A DNA stretch of 64,000 bases from Zobellia alginiliquefaciens (lineage in GTDB: Bacteria; Bacteroidota; Bacteroidia; Flavobacteriales; Flavobacteriaceae): positions 4,278,001 through 4,342,000 of the forward strand of contig NZ_CP119758.1 of the NCBI RefSeq assembly GCF_029323795.1. Reading direction: 5' to 3'. Position 1 is the first letter of the stretch; each line of letters opens with the position of its first letter. The position numbers and the translations under genes are program-made. The notes below the pieces were generated by a model. That model did not search any database. It was not told where the DNA came from and was given only the letters and a program-made list of their open reading frames with translations. Shown piece by piece: positions 49,815 to 60,392 of this stretch.

Positions 49815-50942
49815 ATGAACGCAAAAAATGCAAAAAAGCTATTTAAGAAATACTTGAATAATGAGTGCTCTGCAGAGGAAAGAGAGTTGTTGGAGAGGTT
49901 TCTTGAATCGTATCAAGGTGATGACACTGAAATGTCAAATTTTAAGTTTGACAATTCGGTAAAGCAGGAGGTTTGGCAAAAAATCACAAATGAAACGAAT
50001 CCATCCAAAATCAAGAAAGTTAATTTTAATCTTTCTTTTTTAAGGTATGCGGCCATATTTGTTGGGGTAGTGGGGCTTATGGGATCATATTTTTTTCTGA
50101 CCCAAGATAAATCGGAAGAATCGGAATTGGTAGTGGATGATACCGCTATTGTGCTGAAAACCGGTGATAATAAAACAAAGGAAATCGTTGTTGGTAGTGA
50201 GGAATCCATAAAAGATGCAGATGGGAACATTTTGGCATCGCAAGCTAATGATCAAATGGTGTACCATGGCAAGCCTACTACTGAGCTTGTGTATAATGAG
50301 ATAATTATTCCAAAGGGAAAGACCTTTGAATTACTACTTTCCGATGGCACATTAGTGCATTTAAATGCAGATACTTCACTCAAGTATCCCGTAAGTTTTG
50401 TGAAAGGTGTAGAGCGAAAAGTTTTTTTAAAGGGGGAGGCCTATTTTGAAGTTGCCAAGGACCCAGATCATCAATTCACCGTGGTGGCCCAGAATATGGA
50501 TGTTCAGGTGCTAGGAACCCATTTTAACGTTAGTTGTTATGCGAACGAAGAAGCCTATACGGTACTTGCCGAAGGTAGTGTGGCTATAAATGATAATAGA
50601 AGTGAACAGATAAAGCAAGAACCAAGTATTCTTGAGCCTGGACAAAAAGCAGCTATGAAAGAAGAAGCTGTTGTAATCAGTGAGGTTGATATAAACGATT
50701 ACCTTAATTGGCGAGAAGGTGATTTAACCTTCAACAATGAGCCTTTTGAAGATATTATACGAAAAATAGAACGTCGCTATGGTGTACGTATTCAAAATGG
50801 TTATACAGAATTGGAAGCCGTTCGGTTTAGGGGGGCTTTTAAAAATGAGACGATACAAGACTTGTTAGACACTTTCAAGGAGAGTGCAGAGTTCGATTAT
50901 GAGATAGCCAATAACCAAATATTAATCAAAAAACCAGTATAA
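49815..50942 (+). CDS. FecR-type anti-sigma factor
   Basis: 375 aa. The N-terminal cytoplasmic part binds sigma (KLFKKYLNNECSAEERELLERFLESY), one transmembrane helix at about residues 78-96 (YAAIFVGVVGLMGSYFFLT), then the periplasmic FecR domain (IIPKGKTFELLLSDGTLVHLNADTSLKYPVSF...GEAYFEVAKDPDHQFTVV) and DUF4974 C-terminus (NNEPFEDIIRKIERRYGVRI...FRGAFKNETIQDLLDTFKES). It senses the SusC N-terminal domain and releases the ECF factor. Confidence 0.95.
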   Translation: MNAKNAKKLFKKYLNNECSAEERELLERFLESYQGDDTEMSNFKFDNSVKQEVWQKITNETNPSKIKKVNFNLSFLRYAAIFVGVVGLMGSYFFLTQDKSEESELVVDDTAIVLKTGDNKTKEIVVGSEESIKDADGNILASQANDQMVYHGKPTTELVYNEIIIPKGKTFELLLSDGTLVHLNADTSLKYPVSFVKGVERKVFLKGEAYFEVAKDPDHQFTVVAQNMDVQVLGTHFNVSCYANEEAYTVLAEGSVAINDNRSEQIKQEPSILEPGQKAAMKEEAVVISEVDINDYLNWREGDLTFNNEPFEDIIRKIERRYGVRIQNGYTELEAVRFRGAFKNETIQDLLDTFKESAEFDYEIANNQILIKKPV

Positions 50943-51045
50943 ATATGATGTAGCTTAAAATATAAAAAAATCGGGGTACGCTGCCACGTCCCCGATCAAT
51001 AGTGATTTCAGTCCGAGTAATAACAAACCAAAATCATTTAAAATT

Positions 51046-54000
51046 ATGGAAAAAAAACCATTGTTTTTCATTCTCATGAAAAACATTCTTAACAAGAATC
51101 GCACAGTGAAAATATCCATTTTAATGTTTGCTTTTGCCTTGTTCAATCTTCATGCGAATTCCTATTCGCAAAACAAGAAGGTTTCAATAGAAGCGAACAA
51201 CGAAACTATTGAAAGTGTATTGGAGAAAATAGAAGCGCAAAGTCAGTTCCGTTTTTTTTATAAAACGGGACAGTTAAACGTATCTAGAAGAGTAACACTC
51301 AATGTAGAAAAACGCCCTATAAAAGAAGTCTTGAACTTGGTTTTTGGGGAAAATGTCACCTATACTTTAGTTAAAAACCAAATTGTTTTAAAAAGGAGTG
51401 CACATGATGTATCAGGTATTCCCCAAAATAATGTTATAAATGAAGACCAACAGTCTGTTAGCGGTACTATCACAGACGAAACCGGAGTTCCCCTAGCGGG
51501 TGCCAATGTGGTAGAAAAAGGAACCACAAACGGTGTTACGGCAGATTTTGACGGTAATTTTAGTCTTGAAGTAACCTCTGATGATGCAATTTTAGTAGTC
51601 TCTTACATTGGTTTTGCTACCAAGGAAATTCCCGTTAACAATCAAACATCCATTAACGTTCAGCTAGTGGAAAGTGCTGCTGGTCTAGAAGAGGTGGTTG
51701 TTGTGGGTTTTGGCACACAAAAGAAAGTGAACGTAATTGGATCTGTCTCGCAAGTATCCTCCAAAGATATAGAGAACAGACCGGTTACTCAGGTATCTCA
51801 GGCCATTACCGGTCAAATGCCGGGTGTTACGGTGGTTCAACGCTCTGGGCGACCTGGTCAGAGTGGTGGAAACATAAGTGTTAGAGGTGTAGGTTCTTTT
51901 GGAGCAACACCGGACGCACTTGTTTTGATAGATGGTATTGCTGGAAGTATGAATGATATTAATCCGGATGATATTAAATCTATTTCTGTTCTAAAGGATG
52001 CTTCTTCTGCGGCAATTTATGGAGCGCGTTCGGCAAATGGGGTAATTCTTATTACTACAAAAAATGGAAGCGAGAACAAGTTCTCTATAAATTACAATAG
52101 CTACGTTGGCTTTAATGCGGCAACAGAGCTTCCGGAATTTGTTGATTCTTGGGAATATGCCGAAATGTATAATATAGCTTCTGGCAGTAATAGTTTTACT
52201 GCGGAGGATATTGCAAAATATAAGGCACAAGATGACCCGGATAATTATCCGAACACAAAATTTCTAGAAGATTTATTTTCAAAAAACGGAATCCAGACTT
52301 CACATACGCTAACCTTGAATGGTGGAGACGAAAAAAATAAATACTATGTATCTGCCGGAATCTTACAACAAGACGGTATCGTTCCAAAAAATAGTTTTAA
52401 CCGTTATAATGTGCGTATGAACCTTCAGAATAAGTTGGGGGATAAGTTTACATTAAATACCCGGTTTTTTGGTAGTGTAGAAAAAAGAGAAGAGCCTCAG
52501 GTGACAGGGAATAAAGGCCCAGGGTACCAGAGTGAAGCTAGTAGGGCATCTGACGCAACTGATAATGCGGGCAGTTTTGTGAGTCAATTGGTATCTAATG
52601 CCGTAAGATATCCAGCAATTGAGCTAGGGCAAGATTCTCAAGGTAATTTTGGAATCGGTCCTGAAAGTGGTGGAACTCCAGTGGCTTGGTTGGCTTCTGA
52701 TTCTTATTTGGAAAACCCACGGACAAAAGCAGGTGTAAACGTTAAACTAGACTATAAGCCTAATGATAACTTAGTGTTTTCGGCAATAGGCGGGTATAAT
52801 TTTACACTGCACGAAGAACGCTCATACTACGCGTCTCAACGTTTGAACGACCAGATTAATTTGAGTCAGTCTTATTTGAACCAGTACAGTAATAAAGAAC
52901 TTTATAAAACACTGCAATTTACAGGTGAATGGTCAAAAGAAGTAGGCATACATGATTTTAGCTTCTTGGGAGGTTATTCTTTTGAGAACGAAGAGTTTTC
53001 ATTTTTTAATGGCTACCGTCAAGACTTTGCTAGTAATGATTACACTGTACTAGATTTAGGTAGTGCGGAAAATCAGCAAACTGCGGGTTATGATGCGGAG
53101 TGGGCCTTACAGTCTTTCTTTTCTCGCTTAAAATATAGTTTTGATGAGCGCTACCTTTTTGAAGCTACGCTTCGTTATGATGGATCATCAAGATTCCCAA
53201 AGAGTAATAAATATGCGGTATTTCCAGCGGCGGCTGTTGGTTGGAGAGCATCACAGGAATCTTTCTTACAAGATGTAGATTGGCTTTCAAACTTAAAAGT
53301 GAAAGGATCTTGGGGTATTTTAGGTAACCAGAATATTGGGAACTATCCATATCAGACCGTACTGGCCTCAGGGCGTGATTATGCATTGGGCGGTGGACTT
53401 TCAACAGGTGCTGCGTATTCTACATATCGAGATGCCGACATTAAATGGGAGTCAACGGAAACTACCGATATAGGTGTCGAAACTGGATTTTTTGATGGTA
53501 GATTGACGTTTAACGCTACGTATTTTAGAAGAAATACTACAGATGTTCTCTTTAAGCCGTCTTCAAGTGTATCCTCGGTTCTAGGGGTTGGCATTAGTGA
53601 AACCAATACGGGAGCGGTCAAAAATACAGGTTGGGAATTTGATTTAGGATACAGAGGAAGTAAAGGTGATTTCAGCTATTCGGTTAACGGAAACTTTTCG
53701 GTAATAGATAATGAGGTTGTAACATTGGGCTTAGGTAACGTAGAACAACCTAACGGGTATGTTGGTAACGGATCTGATCTTTTTATTGGCTACCCTATGC
53801 AAATGTATTATGGGTATGAAACGGACGGTGTTTTTCTAAATGACGGAGAAGTATCTAGCTGGGCAGACCAGACAGCAGTTAACCCTAGTTCACAGGCTGG
53901 AGATTTTAGATATAAAGATATCAGTGGACCGGATGGGGTACCGGATGGTCAAGTTGATCCAACATATGACCGTAAATATTTAGGAAGTCGTATTCCAAAG

Positions 54001-54480
54001 TACACCTATGGAGCTAACATTAACCTTAATTACAAAAACTTCGATTTTTCCCTTTTCCTTCAAGGTGTTGGAGGGGTTAAAGGGCAGTTGACCAATTATG
54101 CTGGTTATGCTTTTTACAATTTAGGTAATATCCAAAGGTGGCAAATGGAAGGAAGGTTTGACCCGGAAAACCCGGTACGTTACCCAGACTATCCTAGACT
54201 TGAAGTGATTACCAACAGTGGTACACCAAATACGGAAACTTCGGATTTTTGGGTGATAGACGCTGGGTACCTTCGAGTTAAAAATGTGCAATTGGGCTAT
54301 AATTTCCCTGATCCGGTAACCGATTTAATCGGTATAGATAACCTAAGGATCTATTTGGGCGCAGAGAATTTGCATACGTTCAATTCCTATAGAGATGGAT
54401 GGGATCCTGAGATTAATTCTTCTGGGGGCTATTATCCTATTCTAACTACCTACACCTTTGGTTTAAACTTAAAATTTTAG
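51046..54480 (+). CDS. SusC/RagA-family TonB-dependent receptor with STN domain
   Basis: 1144 aa. Signal (KISILMFAFALFNLHANSYS) then STN domain about residues 45-110 (ESVLEKIEAQSQFRFFYKTGQ), CarboxypepD_reg-like domain about 140-210, TonB plug from about 225 (RPVTQVSQAITGQMPGVTVVQRSGRPGQSGG...ALVLIDGIAGSMNDINPDDIKSISVLKDASSAAIYGARSANGVILITTK, which is SusC-specific), and a 22-strand barrel. Terminal segment YTFGLNLKF ends in Phe as outer-membrane proteins do. Imports an oligosaccharide or similar ligand with SusD; STN couples it to the FecR cascade. Confidence 0.97.
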   Translation: MEKKPLFFILMKNILNKNRTVKISILMFAFALFNLHANSYSQNKKVSIEANNETIESVLEKIEAQSQFRFFYKTGQLNVSRRVTLNVEKRPIKEVLNLVFGENVTYTLVKNQIVLKRSAHDVSGIPQNNVINEDQQSVSGTITDETGVPLAGANVVEKGTTNGVTADFDGNFSLEVTSDDAILVVSYIGFATKEIPVNNQTSINVQLVESAAGLEEVVVVGFGTQKKVNVIGSVSQVSSKDIENRPVTQVSQAITGQMPGVTVVQRSGRPGQSGGNISVRGVGSFGATPDALVLIDGIAGSMNDINPDDIKSISVLKDASSAAIYGARSANGVILITTKNGSENKFSINYNSYVGFNAATELPEFVDSWEYAEMYNIASGSNSFTAEDIAKYKAQDDPDNYPNTKFLEDLFSKNGIQTSHTLTLNGGDEKNKYYVSAGILQQDGIVPKNSFNRYNVRMNLQNKLGDKFTLNTRFFGSVEKREEPQVTGNKGPGYQSEASRASDATDNAGSFVSQLVSNAVRYPAIELGQDSQGNFGIGPESGGTPVAWLASDSYLENPRTKAGVNVKLDYKPNDNLVFSAIGGYNFTLHEERSYYASQRLNDQINLSQSYLNQYSNKELYKTLQFTGEWSKEVGIHDFSFLGGYSFENEEFSFFNGYRQDFASNDYTVLDLGSAENQQTAGYDAEWALQSFFSRLKYSFDERYLFEATLRYDGSSRFPKSNKYAVFPAAAVGWRASQESFLQDVDWLSNLKVKGSWGILGNQNIGNYPYQTVLASGRDYALGGGLSTGAAYSTYRDADIKWESTETTDIGVETGFFDGRLTFNATYFRRNTTDVLFKPSSSVSSVLGVGISETNTGAVKNTGWEFDLGYRGSKGDFSYSVNGNFSVIDNEVVTLGLGNVEQPNGYVGNGSDLFIGYPMQMYYGYETDGVFLNDGEVSSWADQTAVNPSSQAGDFRYKDISGPDGVPDGQVDPTYDRKYLGSRIPKYTYGANINLNYKNFDFSLFLQGVGGVKGQLTNYAGYAFYNLGNIQRWQMEGRFDPENPVRYPDYPRLEVITNSGTPNTETSDFWVIDAGYLRVKNVQLGYNFPDPVTDLIGIDNLRIYLGAENLHTFNSYRDGWDPEINSSGGYYPILTTYTFGLNLKF

Positions 54481-54483
54481 GAC

Positions 54484-56154
54484 ATGACAAACTTATTAAA
54501 CACATATATAGGTCGCATATCATCCACCGCTCGGTTCGCTGTTTTAAGCATGGCATTGATTACCCTATGGGGCTGCGACGAAGAACTAGAACAATTTCCA
54601 AGTAATGCTTTTGCAAAAGATAACTTTTGGACATCGGAGTCCAATGCAGATATAGCCTTGACAGGGGCATATCGCGGGGCTATAGAATACGGAACGCAAG
54701 TAGTACCCTCTGATTGGTGGACGTATTGTGGAATCGTTTTTATGGAATTTGCAACGGATAACGCGTATGATCGTAGGGGGGATAACTCCACTCAAAATCG
54801 TCTTACCGACGGTACTTTGTTACCAAATAATAATGTTATTAATGGGTATTGGACAGGTTCTTATAAGCGAATCGCCATCTGTAACGACTTTTTAGAAAAC
54901 ATTGGTAATGTTGATATGGATCAGGCCAAGATTGATAGAATGAGTGCCGAGGTTCGTTTCCTAAGGGCGGCAACGTATTTTTATATTTCCCAGTTTTGGG
55001 GAAGTGCTCCTTTGGTGACCACAACCTTAACGCCAGATGAGGCAAACAATGTAGATAAAGTATCAAAGGCAGAATTGGTTTCTTTTGTAATCAGTGAATT
55101 ACAAGCAGCCGCTGCAGATTTACCATCTTTTGCAGAGTTGTCCGGTACAGAGGCAGGTAGGGCCAGCAAGCAAGCGGCTTTGGCTTTCTTGGGTAGAATG
55201 TACCTTGGAGAAAAGAACTTTGTGGAAGCATCAAAGGTGTACAAAGAGATTATAGATATGGGCGAGAATATAATAGACCCGGACTATGCCTCTCTTTTTA
55301 CTCCGGCTAATGAAGCAAGCAGTGAAAATATTTTCAGTACACAATATTTTGGAGGACAGGCCGGGAATGCTTTGCCTCAACATGCTTACCCAGCAGTATC
55401 TTCGGGTTGGCATATTGTGAACCCCTTGGGTAGCTTGGCAGATGCCTATGGTTTTGATGATGGTACGCCATTGTCCTATGACGATCCTAGATTTGATTAT
55501 GATGATATGGGTGCCAATAGAGACCCAAGGTTTAGATATAATTTGCTTTGGGACGGTTCTTCTTTTGGAGACAAAATTTATGACTGTCACCCTGATCATA
55601 CAGAATCTTTGGATCAGTTAACGTATTCCAAACAGGCAACGCGAACGGGTTATGGGCTAAGAAAGTTTTTTGACGAGTCTTTCAGTGGCAATCTGCAATC
55701 TGATTATGGCGGAAATATTCCAATTGTAAGGTATGCCGAAGTTTTATTGAGTTATTTGGAAGCTGAGCTTGAAGCGGGTAACCCTATAACACAAGCGTTG
55801 TTAGACGAGACTATTAATAAGGTTAGAGGTAGAGCTTCTGTAGGACTGCCACCGATAACCGAAACCGATCCGGCTACACTTCGTCCTATTTTAAGAAACG
55901 AAAGAAGAATTGAATTGGCATTGGAAGGTCAGCGCCTTTGGGATATTTTTAGATGGGATATAGGAGACGAAGTCCTAGTTGGCGATTTCTGGGGAGCTCC
56001 TTTTCCAAACTCCACTTTGTATCCAACTACATCCAAGAAAATCGACCCACAATCAAGATGGTACGTGACGACCAAAAATTTCAGGGCAGGAACGGATGAT
56101 ATTTGGCCTATTCCGGAATCTGAGGTTAACGTTAATCCTAAATTAGGAAACTAA
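54484..56154 (+). CDS. SusD/RagB-family nutrient-binding lipoprotein
   Basis: 556 aa, 3 bp after susC. Lipobox LITLWGC (Cys31). SusD N-terminal half: DNFWTSESNADIALTGAYRGAIEYGT and the TPR-like helices AEVRFLRAATYFYISQFWGSAPLVTTTL, characteristic of the family; C-terminal GRASVGLPPITETDPATLRPILRNERRIELALEGQRLWDIFRWD is the RagB domain. It caps the SusC channel and captures ligand at the cell surface. Confidence 0.97.
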   Translation: MTNLLNTYIGRISSTARFAVLSMALITLWGCDEELEQFPSNAFAKDNFWTSESNADIALTGAYRGAIEYGTQVVPSDWWTYCGIVFMEFATDNAYDRRGDNSTQNRLTDGTLLPNNNVINGYWTGSYKRIAICNDFLENIGNVDMDQAKIDRMSAEVRFLRAATYFYISQFWGSAPLVTTTLTPDEANNVDKVSKAELVSFVISELQAAAADLPSFAELSGTEAGRASKQAALAFLGRMYLGEKNFVEASKVYKEIIDMGENIIDPDYASLFTPANEASSENIFSTQYFGGQAGNALPQHAYPAVSSGWHIVNPLGSLADAYGFDDGTPLSYDDPRFDYDDMGANRDPRFRYNLLWDGSSFGDKIYDCHPDHTESLDQLTYSKQATRTGYGLRKFFDESFSGNLQSDYGGNIPIVRYAEVLLSYLEAELEAGNPITQALLDETINKVRGRASVGLPPITETDPATLRPILRNERRIELALEGQRLWDIFRWDIGDEVLVGDFWGAPFPNSTLYPTTSKKIDPQSRWYVTTKNFRAGTDDIWPIPESEVNVNPKLGN

Positions 56155-56156
56155 GC

Positions 56157-58685
56157 ATGACCATTAAAAGAAGAAAGTTTATACAAAATTTAGGACTTGC
56201 CGTGCCCATGCTGGCAAGTCCTTTTAATCCTATTCTTGCCAAAGAAATGGTATTTGAGAAAGGGACATTATTAGATTCTGCTAGCTCTAGTTTTTCAGCG
56301 GATTTTAAAAAGTTGAATGATAGAGTGTGGATTGGTAGCTCTTTCTGGGCGGTACCCATGGAAGATTGGGAAATAAAAAACAACCGATTGGAATTTTCCG
56401 GTGTAGAAAAACAGTCAAGGCTACATATCTTAACCCATGTGTTAGGTGAGAATCAAGGTGATTTTGTGCTGAAAGGAAACTTAGGGTTACTAGCGGATAA
56501 GGGCAAAAAAGGAGGTGTTGGTTTTTCCGTAGGAATTAAAGATTTCACCGATCCTAAAAGTGTAAAAGCTGCCTGTTATTTTGGGAAAGGTATATCCGTA
56601 GGGGTAAATCTAGATAGGGAAATATATCTTGATAAGAAGAAAGAATCGCTTCCAGCGGAATTCGACTTTAAAAATTTCTCCCTTCAACTGAATGGACAAA
56701 CTAAAGCTAAGGCTACAGAATTGACCCTTGAAGTAATTGATAGTGCAGGTATCTCTAAAACTCTAGAGTATTCAGTAGATAAAAATATAAACGGGTTAGT
56801 CGCTCTTGAGAATAAAGGGAGAGAAAAAGAGGAAAGTACTTTTTGGTGGGGTGCTATAAATCTATCGGGCACAAAGGTTCAACATGAACCAGATAACAGT
56901 TTTGGTCCTATTTTATGGGCAATGTATACCTTGTCGCAAGGGAATTTAAAGCTTACCGCTCAATTACCGCCTGTAGGGGCCAAAGACTCACAAAAGGTGG
57001 AACTGCAGTTTTTGAGGAATGGGAAATGGGTAAAAGCAGATAAGGTACAAATAGATCCTGTTTCTTTTACTTCAATTTTTTCTGTTGCTAACTGGGATGC
57101 TTCTGAAGATGTAAAATACCGTCTACGTTACAGTTTGAATAAGAAAAAACATAGTTACGAAGGCGTTATACGTGAAGAACCTACGGATAGAGCGTTAACC
57201 TTTGGCGGACTAACATGTCAGCATGCTATGGGGTTTCCGTACCGTCCTTTGGTTGAAAATTTAGATAAGTCCAATCCGGATATGCTCTATTTTTCAGGAG
57301 ACCAATTGTATGAAGGTAACGGTGGTTATCCTATTAAAAGACAACCGGAAAATAAGGCTATTTTAAATTATTTGGGCAAATGGTATATGTTCGGATGGGC
57401 GTTTGGCGATGTTCTAAAAAATAGACCAAGCGTATGTACACCGGATGATCATGATGTGTATCAAGGAAACCTTTGGGGAGAAGGGGGAGAAGGAATCTCA
57501 TTTGAAGAATGGGAGAAAGTGCGTGATGCCCATGGTGGTTTGGTACAGACTCCCAATTTTGTAAATGTGGTGAACCAGACACAATGTGGTCACATGCCAG
57601 ATGCTTATGATGCTACACCTTTAAAATCCGGCATGACCACTTGGTATACGGAGCTGGTATATGGTAAGGTCAGTTTTGCCATTGTCAGTGATCGTCTTTT
57701 TAAATCCGGACCAGAAATGGTTAGGGAAGGCGAGGGCAGAATAGATCACTTGACCGCTCCTGCAAAAGAAGGGGAATTGGAAGCGGAAACCCTTTCTTTT
57801 ATGGGGCAAAGACAACTCCATTTTCTAGAAAAATGGGTTGCAGATTGGCAAGGGGCCAATATGAAAGTATTGCTGAGTCAGACGCTTTTCTCCAATGTGG
57901 GAACACATCACGGGCCAACAAAAGAATTTCTTTTTGGAGACCTTGATTCGGGAGGATGGCCAAAATCAAAACGGGATAAGGTTGTTGAAACAATTAGAAA
58001 AGCTTGTGCTTTTCACATTAATGGTGATCAGCATTTGCCATTTATGGTACAATACAGTGTAAATGAACCAAGGGATGGAGGTTGGACATTTTGTACGCCA
58101 GCTATTTCTACAGGGTACCCAAGATGGGGACAACCAGATTCAGTAAACGTTCCTTATACGGATAGACCGGCACACGGATTACCGAACACAGGATGTTATC
58201 GTGATGGTTTTGGAAACGATAACTTCATTTATGCCGTTGGTAACCCCACAGATGATTTTGATGAAGAATTCAACAGATACCAAAAGGCGCAGAAAAAAGC
58301 TTCGGGGTATGGGCTCGTTACTTTTAATACTTCTGAACGTACTATAAAAATGGAGGCTATTCGATTTTTAGCGGATTTGAATAACAATTCTGAAGAGAAC
58401 ACCTATCCCGGGTGGCCGTTAACGATTCAACAAACGGATAATGACGGAAGAAGAGCAATAGGATTTCTTCCAAAGTTAAAGTTAAAAACAGAAGATCAGT
58501 TGGTGAAGCTTATCAATGAAGATACCAAAGAACTGGTACATGCTATGCGGATTAAAGGGAATAGTTATACGCCCTCCGTATACGAAAAGGGGAAATACAC
58601 CCTACTTATAGGAGAAGGGGCAACAGAAAAAACCATAAGTGGTATAGAAATAACCATTGATCCTAAAAAGGTAATTTCTATTTAA
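56157..58685 (+). CDS. Tat-exported PhoD-like metallophosphatase
   Basis: 842 aa. Tat signal MTIKRRKFIQNLGLAVPMLA with the twin-Arg motif. N-terminal about 300 residues are beta-sandwich domains; the catalytic PhoD-like part from about residue 350 has GGLTCQHAMGFPYRPLVENLDKSNPDMLYFSGDQLYEG, VCTPDDHDVYQGNLWGEGG and FHINGDQHLPFMVQ, with metal ligands Asp and His in these segments. Alkaline phosphatase or phosphodiesterase in the periplasm. It starts 3 bp after susD, thus in the same operon; a phosphorylated ligand is likely. Confidence 0.92.
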   Translation: MTIKRRKFIQNLGLAVPMLASPFNPILAKEMVFEKGTLLDSASSSFSADFKKLNDRVWIGSSFWAVPMEDWEIKNNRLEFSGVEKQSRLHILTHVLGENQGDFVLKGNLGLLADKGKKGGVGFSVGIKDFTDPKSVKAACYFGKGISVGVNLDREIYLDKKKESLPAEFDFKNFSLQLNGQTKAKATELTLEVIDSAGISKTLEYSVDKNINGLVALENKGREKEESTFWWGAINLSGTKVQHEPDNSFGPILWAMYTLSQGNLKLTAQLPPVGAKDSQKVELQFLRNGKWVKADKVQIDPVSFTSIFSVANWDASEDVKYRLRYSLNKKKHSYEGVIREEPTDRALTFGGLTCQHAMGFPYRPLVENLDKSNPDMLYFSGDQLYEGNGGYPIKRQPENKAILNYLGKWYMFGWAFGDVLKNRPSVCTPDDHDVYQGNLWGEGGEGISFEEWEKVRDAHGGLVQTPNFVNVVNQTQCGHMPDAYDATPLKSGMTTWYTELVYGKVSFAIVSDRLFKSGPEMVREGEGRIDHLTAPAKEGELEAETLSFMGQRQLHFLEKWVADWQGANMKVLLSQTLFSNVGTHHGPTKEFLFGDLDSGGWPKSKRDKVVETIRKACAFHINGDQHLPFMVQYSVNEPRDGGWTFCTPAISTGYPRWGQPDSVNVPYTDRPAHGLPNTGCYRDGFGNDNFIYAVGNPTDDFDEEFNRYQKAQKKASGYGLVTFNTSERTIKMEAIRFLADLNNNSEENTYPGWPLTIQQTDNDGRRAIGFLPKLKLKTEDQLVKLINEDTKELVHAMRIKGNSYTPSVYEKGKYTLLIGEGATEKTISGIEITIDPKKVISI

Positions 58686-58737
58686 GCGAAAAGGAATAAA
58701 TTTGAGAGTAGATTAATTTATAAATACAAAATAGTTC

Positions 58738-60300
58738 ATGACAAGTTTAAGGAAGTATTTTTTGAGTGGCGCCATCTTATTGCTGGTGTTATCTGGCTGT
58801 AAGTCAAAGGAAGAAAAAACGGTAGTTCAGGACGAAAGTCCAAAGCGGCCCAATATCGTTTTCATTTATATGGATGATTTGGGGTACGGAGACCTTAGTT
58901 CCTATGGAGCAACCGAATTGAGTACGCCCAATATTGACGCTTTGGCGGAAGGTGGTGTTCAATTCACCAATGGTTATGCTACTTCAGCCACATGTACGCC
59001 AAGTCGTTATGCCATTCTTACCGGTAGGTATCCTTGGAGAAACAAAGATGCGAAAATACTTCCGGGAACGGCACCTTTAATTATAAGTACGGATCAGTTG
59101 ACCGTACCTAAAATGCTAAAGGAAAAAGGCTATGCTACGGGTATAGTAGGTAAATGGCACTTGGGCTTAGGAAGTGGAAATGTAAATTGGAACGAAAGAG
59201 TATCACCAGGGCCGAACGAAGTCGGTTTTGATTATTCTTATATTCTTGCGGCAACACAAGATAGGGTTCCAACAGTATATATAGACAATGGCAATGTAGA
59301 CGGTCTAGACCCCAATGATCCGATCGAGGTTGATTATAAGAAGAACTTTGAAGGGGAGCCGACAGGCTTGGACAACCCGGAGTTGACTACCATGAAATGG
59401 CATCACGGCCACAATAATAGTATTGTAAACGGAATTCCACGTATTGGTTACATGAAAGGTGGCGAAGCTGCTCAATGGAAGGATGTGGATATGGCAGATC
59501 ACTTTTTGGAGAAAGCGCAAGCCTATGTAACAGACCATAAAGATGAACCTTTCTTCTTATACTACGCATTACAACAACCACATGTGCCGCGTACGCCACA
59601 TCCAAGATTTGTGGGTAAATCAGGAATGGGACCACGTGGCGATGTTATTCTTGAGGCGGATTGGGTTGTAGGTGAATTCATGAAAACTTTGGAAGCCCAA
59701 GGGTTATTGGAAAATACGCTGATTGTTTTTTCAAGTGATAACGGTCCTGTGGTAAATGATGGTTATTATGACGATTCAGAAGAGAAATTAGGTGACCATA
59801 CGCCAGCGGGAGTACTGCGTGGCGGAAAATATAGTCTTTTTGAAGCGGGTACGCGTGTTCCATTTATTACCTATTGGAAAGGAAAGATAGCTCCGGGGAA
59901 ATCAGATGCTTTGGTTTGTCAGGTGGATTTACTTACGTCCTTGGCGACATTGGTAGGCAGCGATAAAAAAGGAGAGGATAGTGAGAATCTCTTAGAGGCC
60001 TTTATGGGTGAAACTAAGGAAGCAAGAACGGAACTAGTATTGGAAGCCGGTTCTAGAACGGCTTTAAGAAAAGGAGATTGGGCAATGATTCCACCATATA
60101 AGGGTGCTGCAGTTAATACGCAAGTTAATATTGAATTAGGTAACGACAGCGAGTACCAGTTGTATAATGTAAAAGAGGATTTAAGTCAAACTAAAAACGT
60201 GGCAGAGGAAAATCCTGAAAAACTACAAGAGCTAATTGCTGATTATGAGGCAATAAGAGGTACGTCTGATGTGGAGATCAAAGAGTTGGAATTGAAATAA
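58738..60300 (+). CDS. Formylglycine-dependent sulfatase lipoprotein
   Basis: 520 aa. Lipobox LLLVLSGC (Cys21). Alkaline phosphatase fold with NIVFIYMDDLGYGDLSSYGATELSTPNIDALA (metal-binding Asp pair) and the sulfatase signature SATCTPSRYAILTGR in which Cys86 becomes formylglycine; GIVGKWHLGLG is the second motif and FSSDNGPV gives the third metal site. Type S1 sulfatase. Last gene of the SusCD locus; removes sulfate from a sulfated glycan or similar compound. Confidence 0.95.
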   Translation: MTSLRKYFLSGAILLLVLSGCKSKEEKTVVQDESPKRPNIVFIYMDDLGYGDLSSYGATELSTPNIDALAEGGVQFTNGYATSATCTPSRYAILTGRYPWRNKDAKILPGTAPLIISTDQLTVPKMLKEKGYATGIVGKWHLGLGSGNVNWNERVSPGPNEVGFDYSYILAATQDRVPTVYIDNGNVDGLDPNDPIEVDYKKNFEGEPTGLDNPELTTMKWHHGHNNSIVNGIPRIGYMKGGEAAQWKDVDMADHFLEKAQAYVTDHKDEPFFLYYALQQPHVPRTPHPRFVGKSGMGPRGDVILEADWVVGEFMKTLEAQGLLENTLIVFSSDNGPVVNDGYYDDSEEKLGDHTPAGVLRGGKYSLFEAGTRVPFITYWKGKIAPGKSDALVCQVDLLTSLATLVGSDKKGEDSENLLEAFMGETKEARTELVLEAGSRTALRKGDWAMIPPYKGAAVNTQVNIELGNDSEYQLYNVKEDLSQTKNVAEENPEKLQELIADYEAIRGTSDVEIKELELK

Positions 60301-60392
60301 TTGAGGTTAAAAACCTTAGTACATTCACAACCTGAAATAACAAGCCGTTTCGAGTACTAATGTTCGTTTGGACATAGGTATACGAGGCGGTT

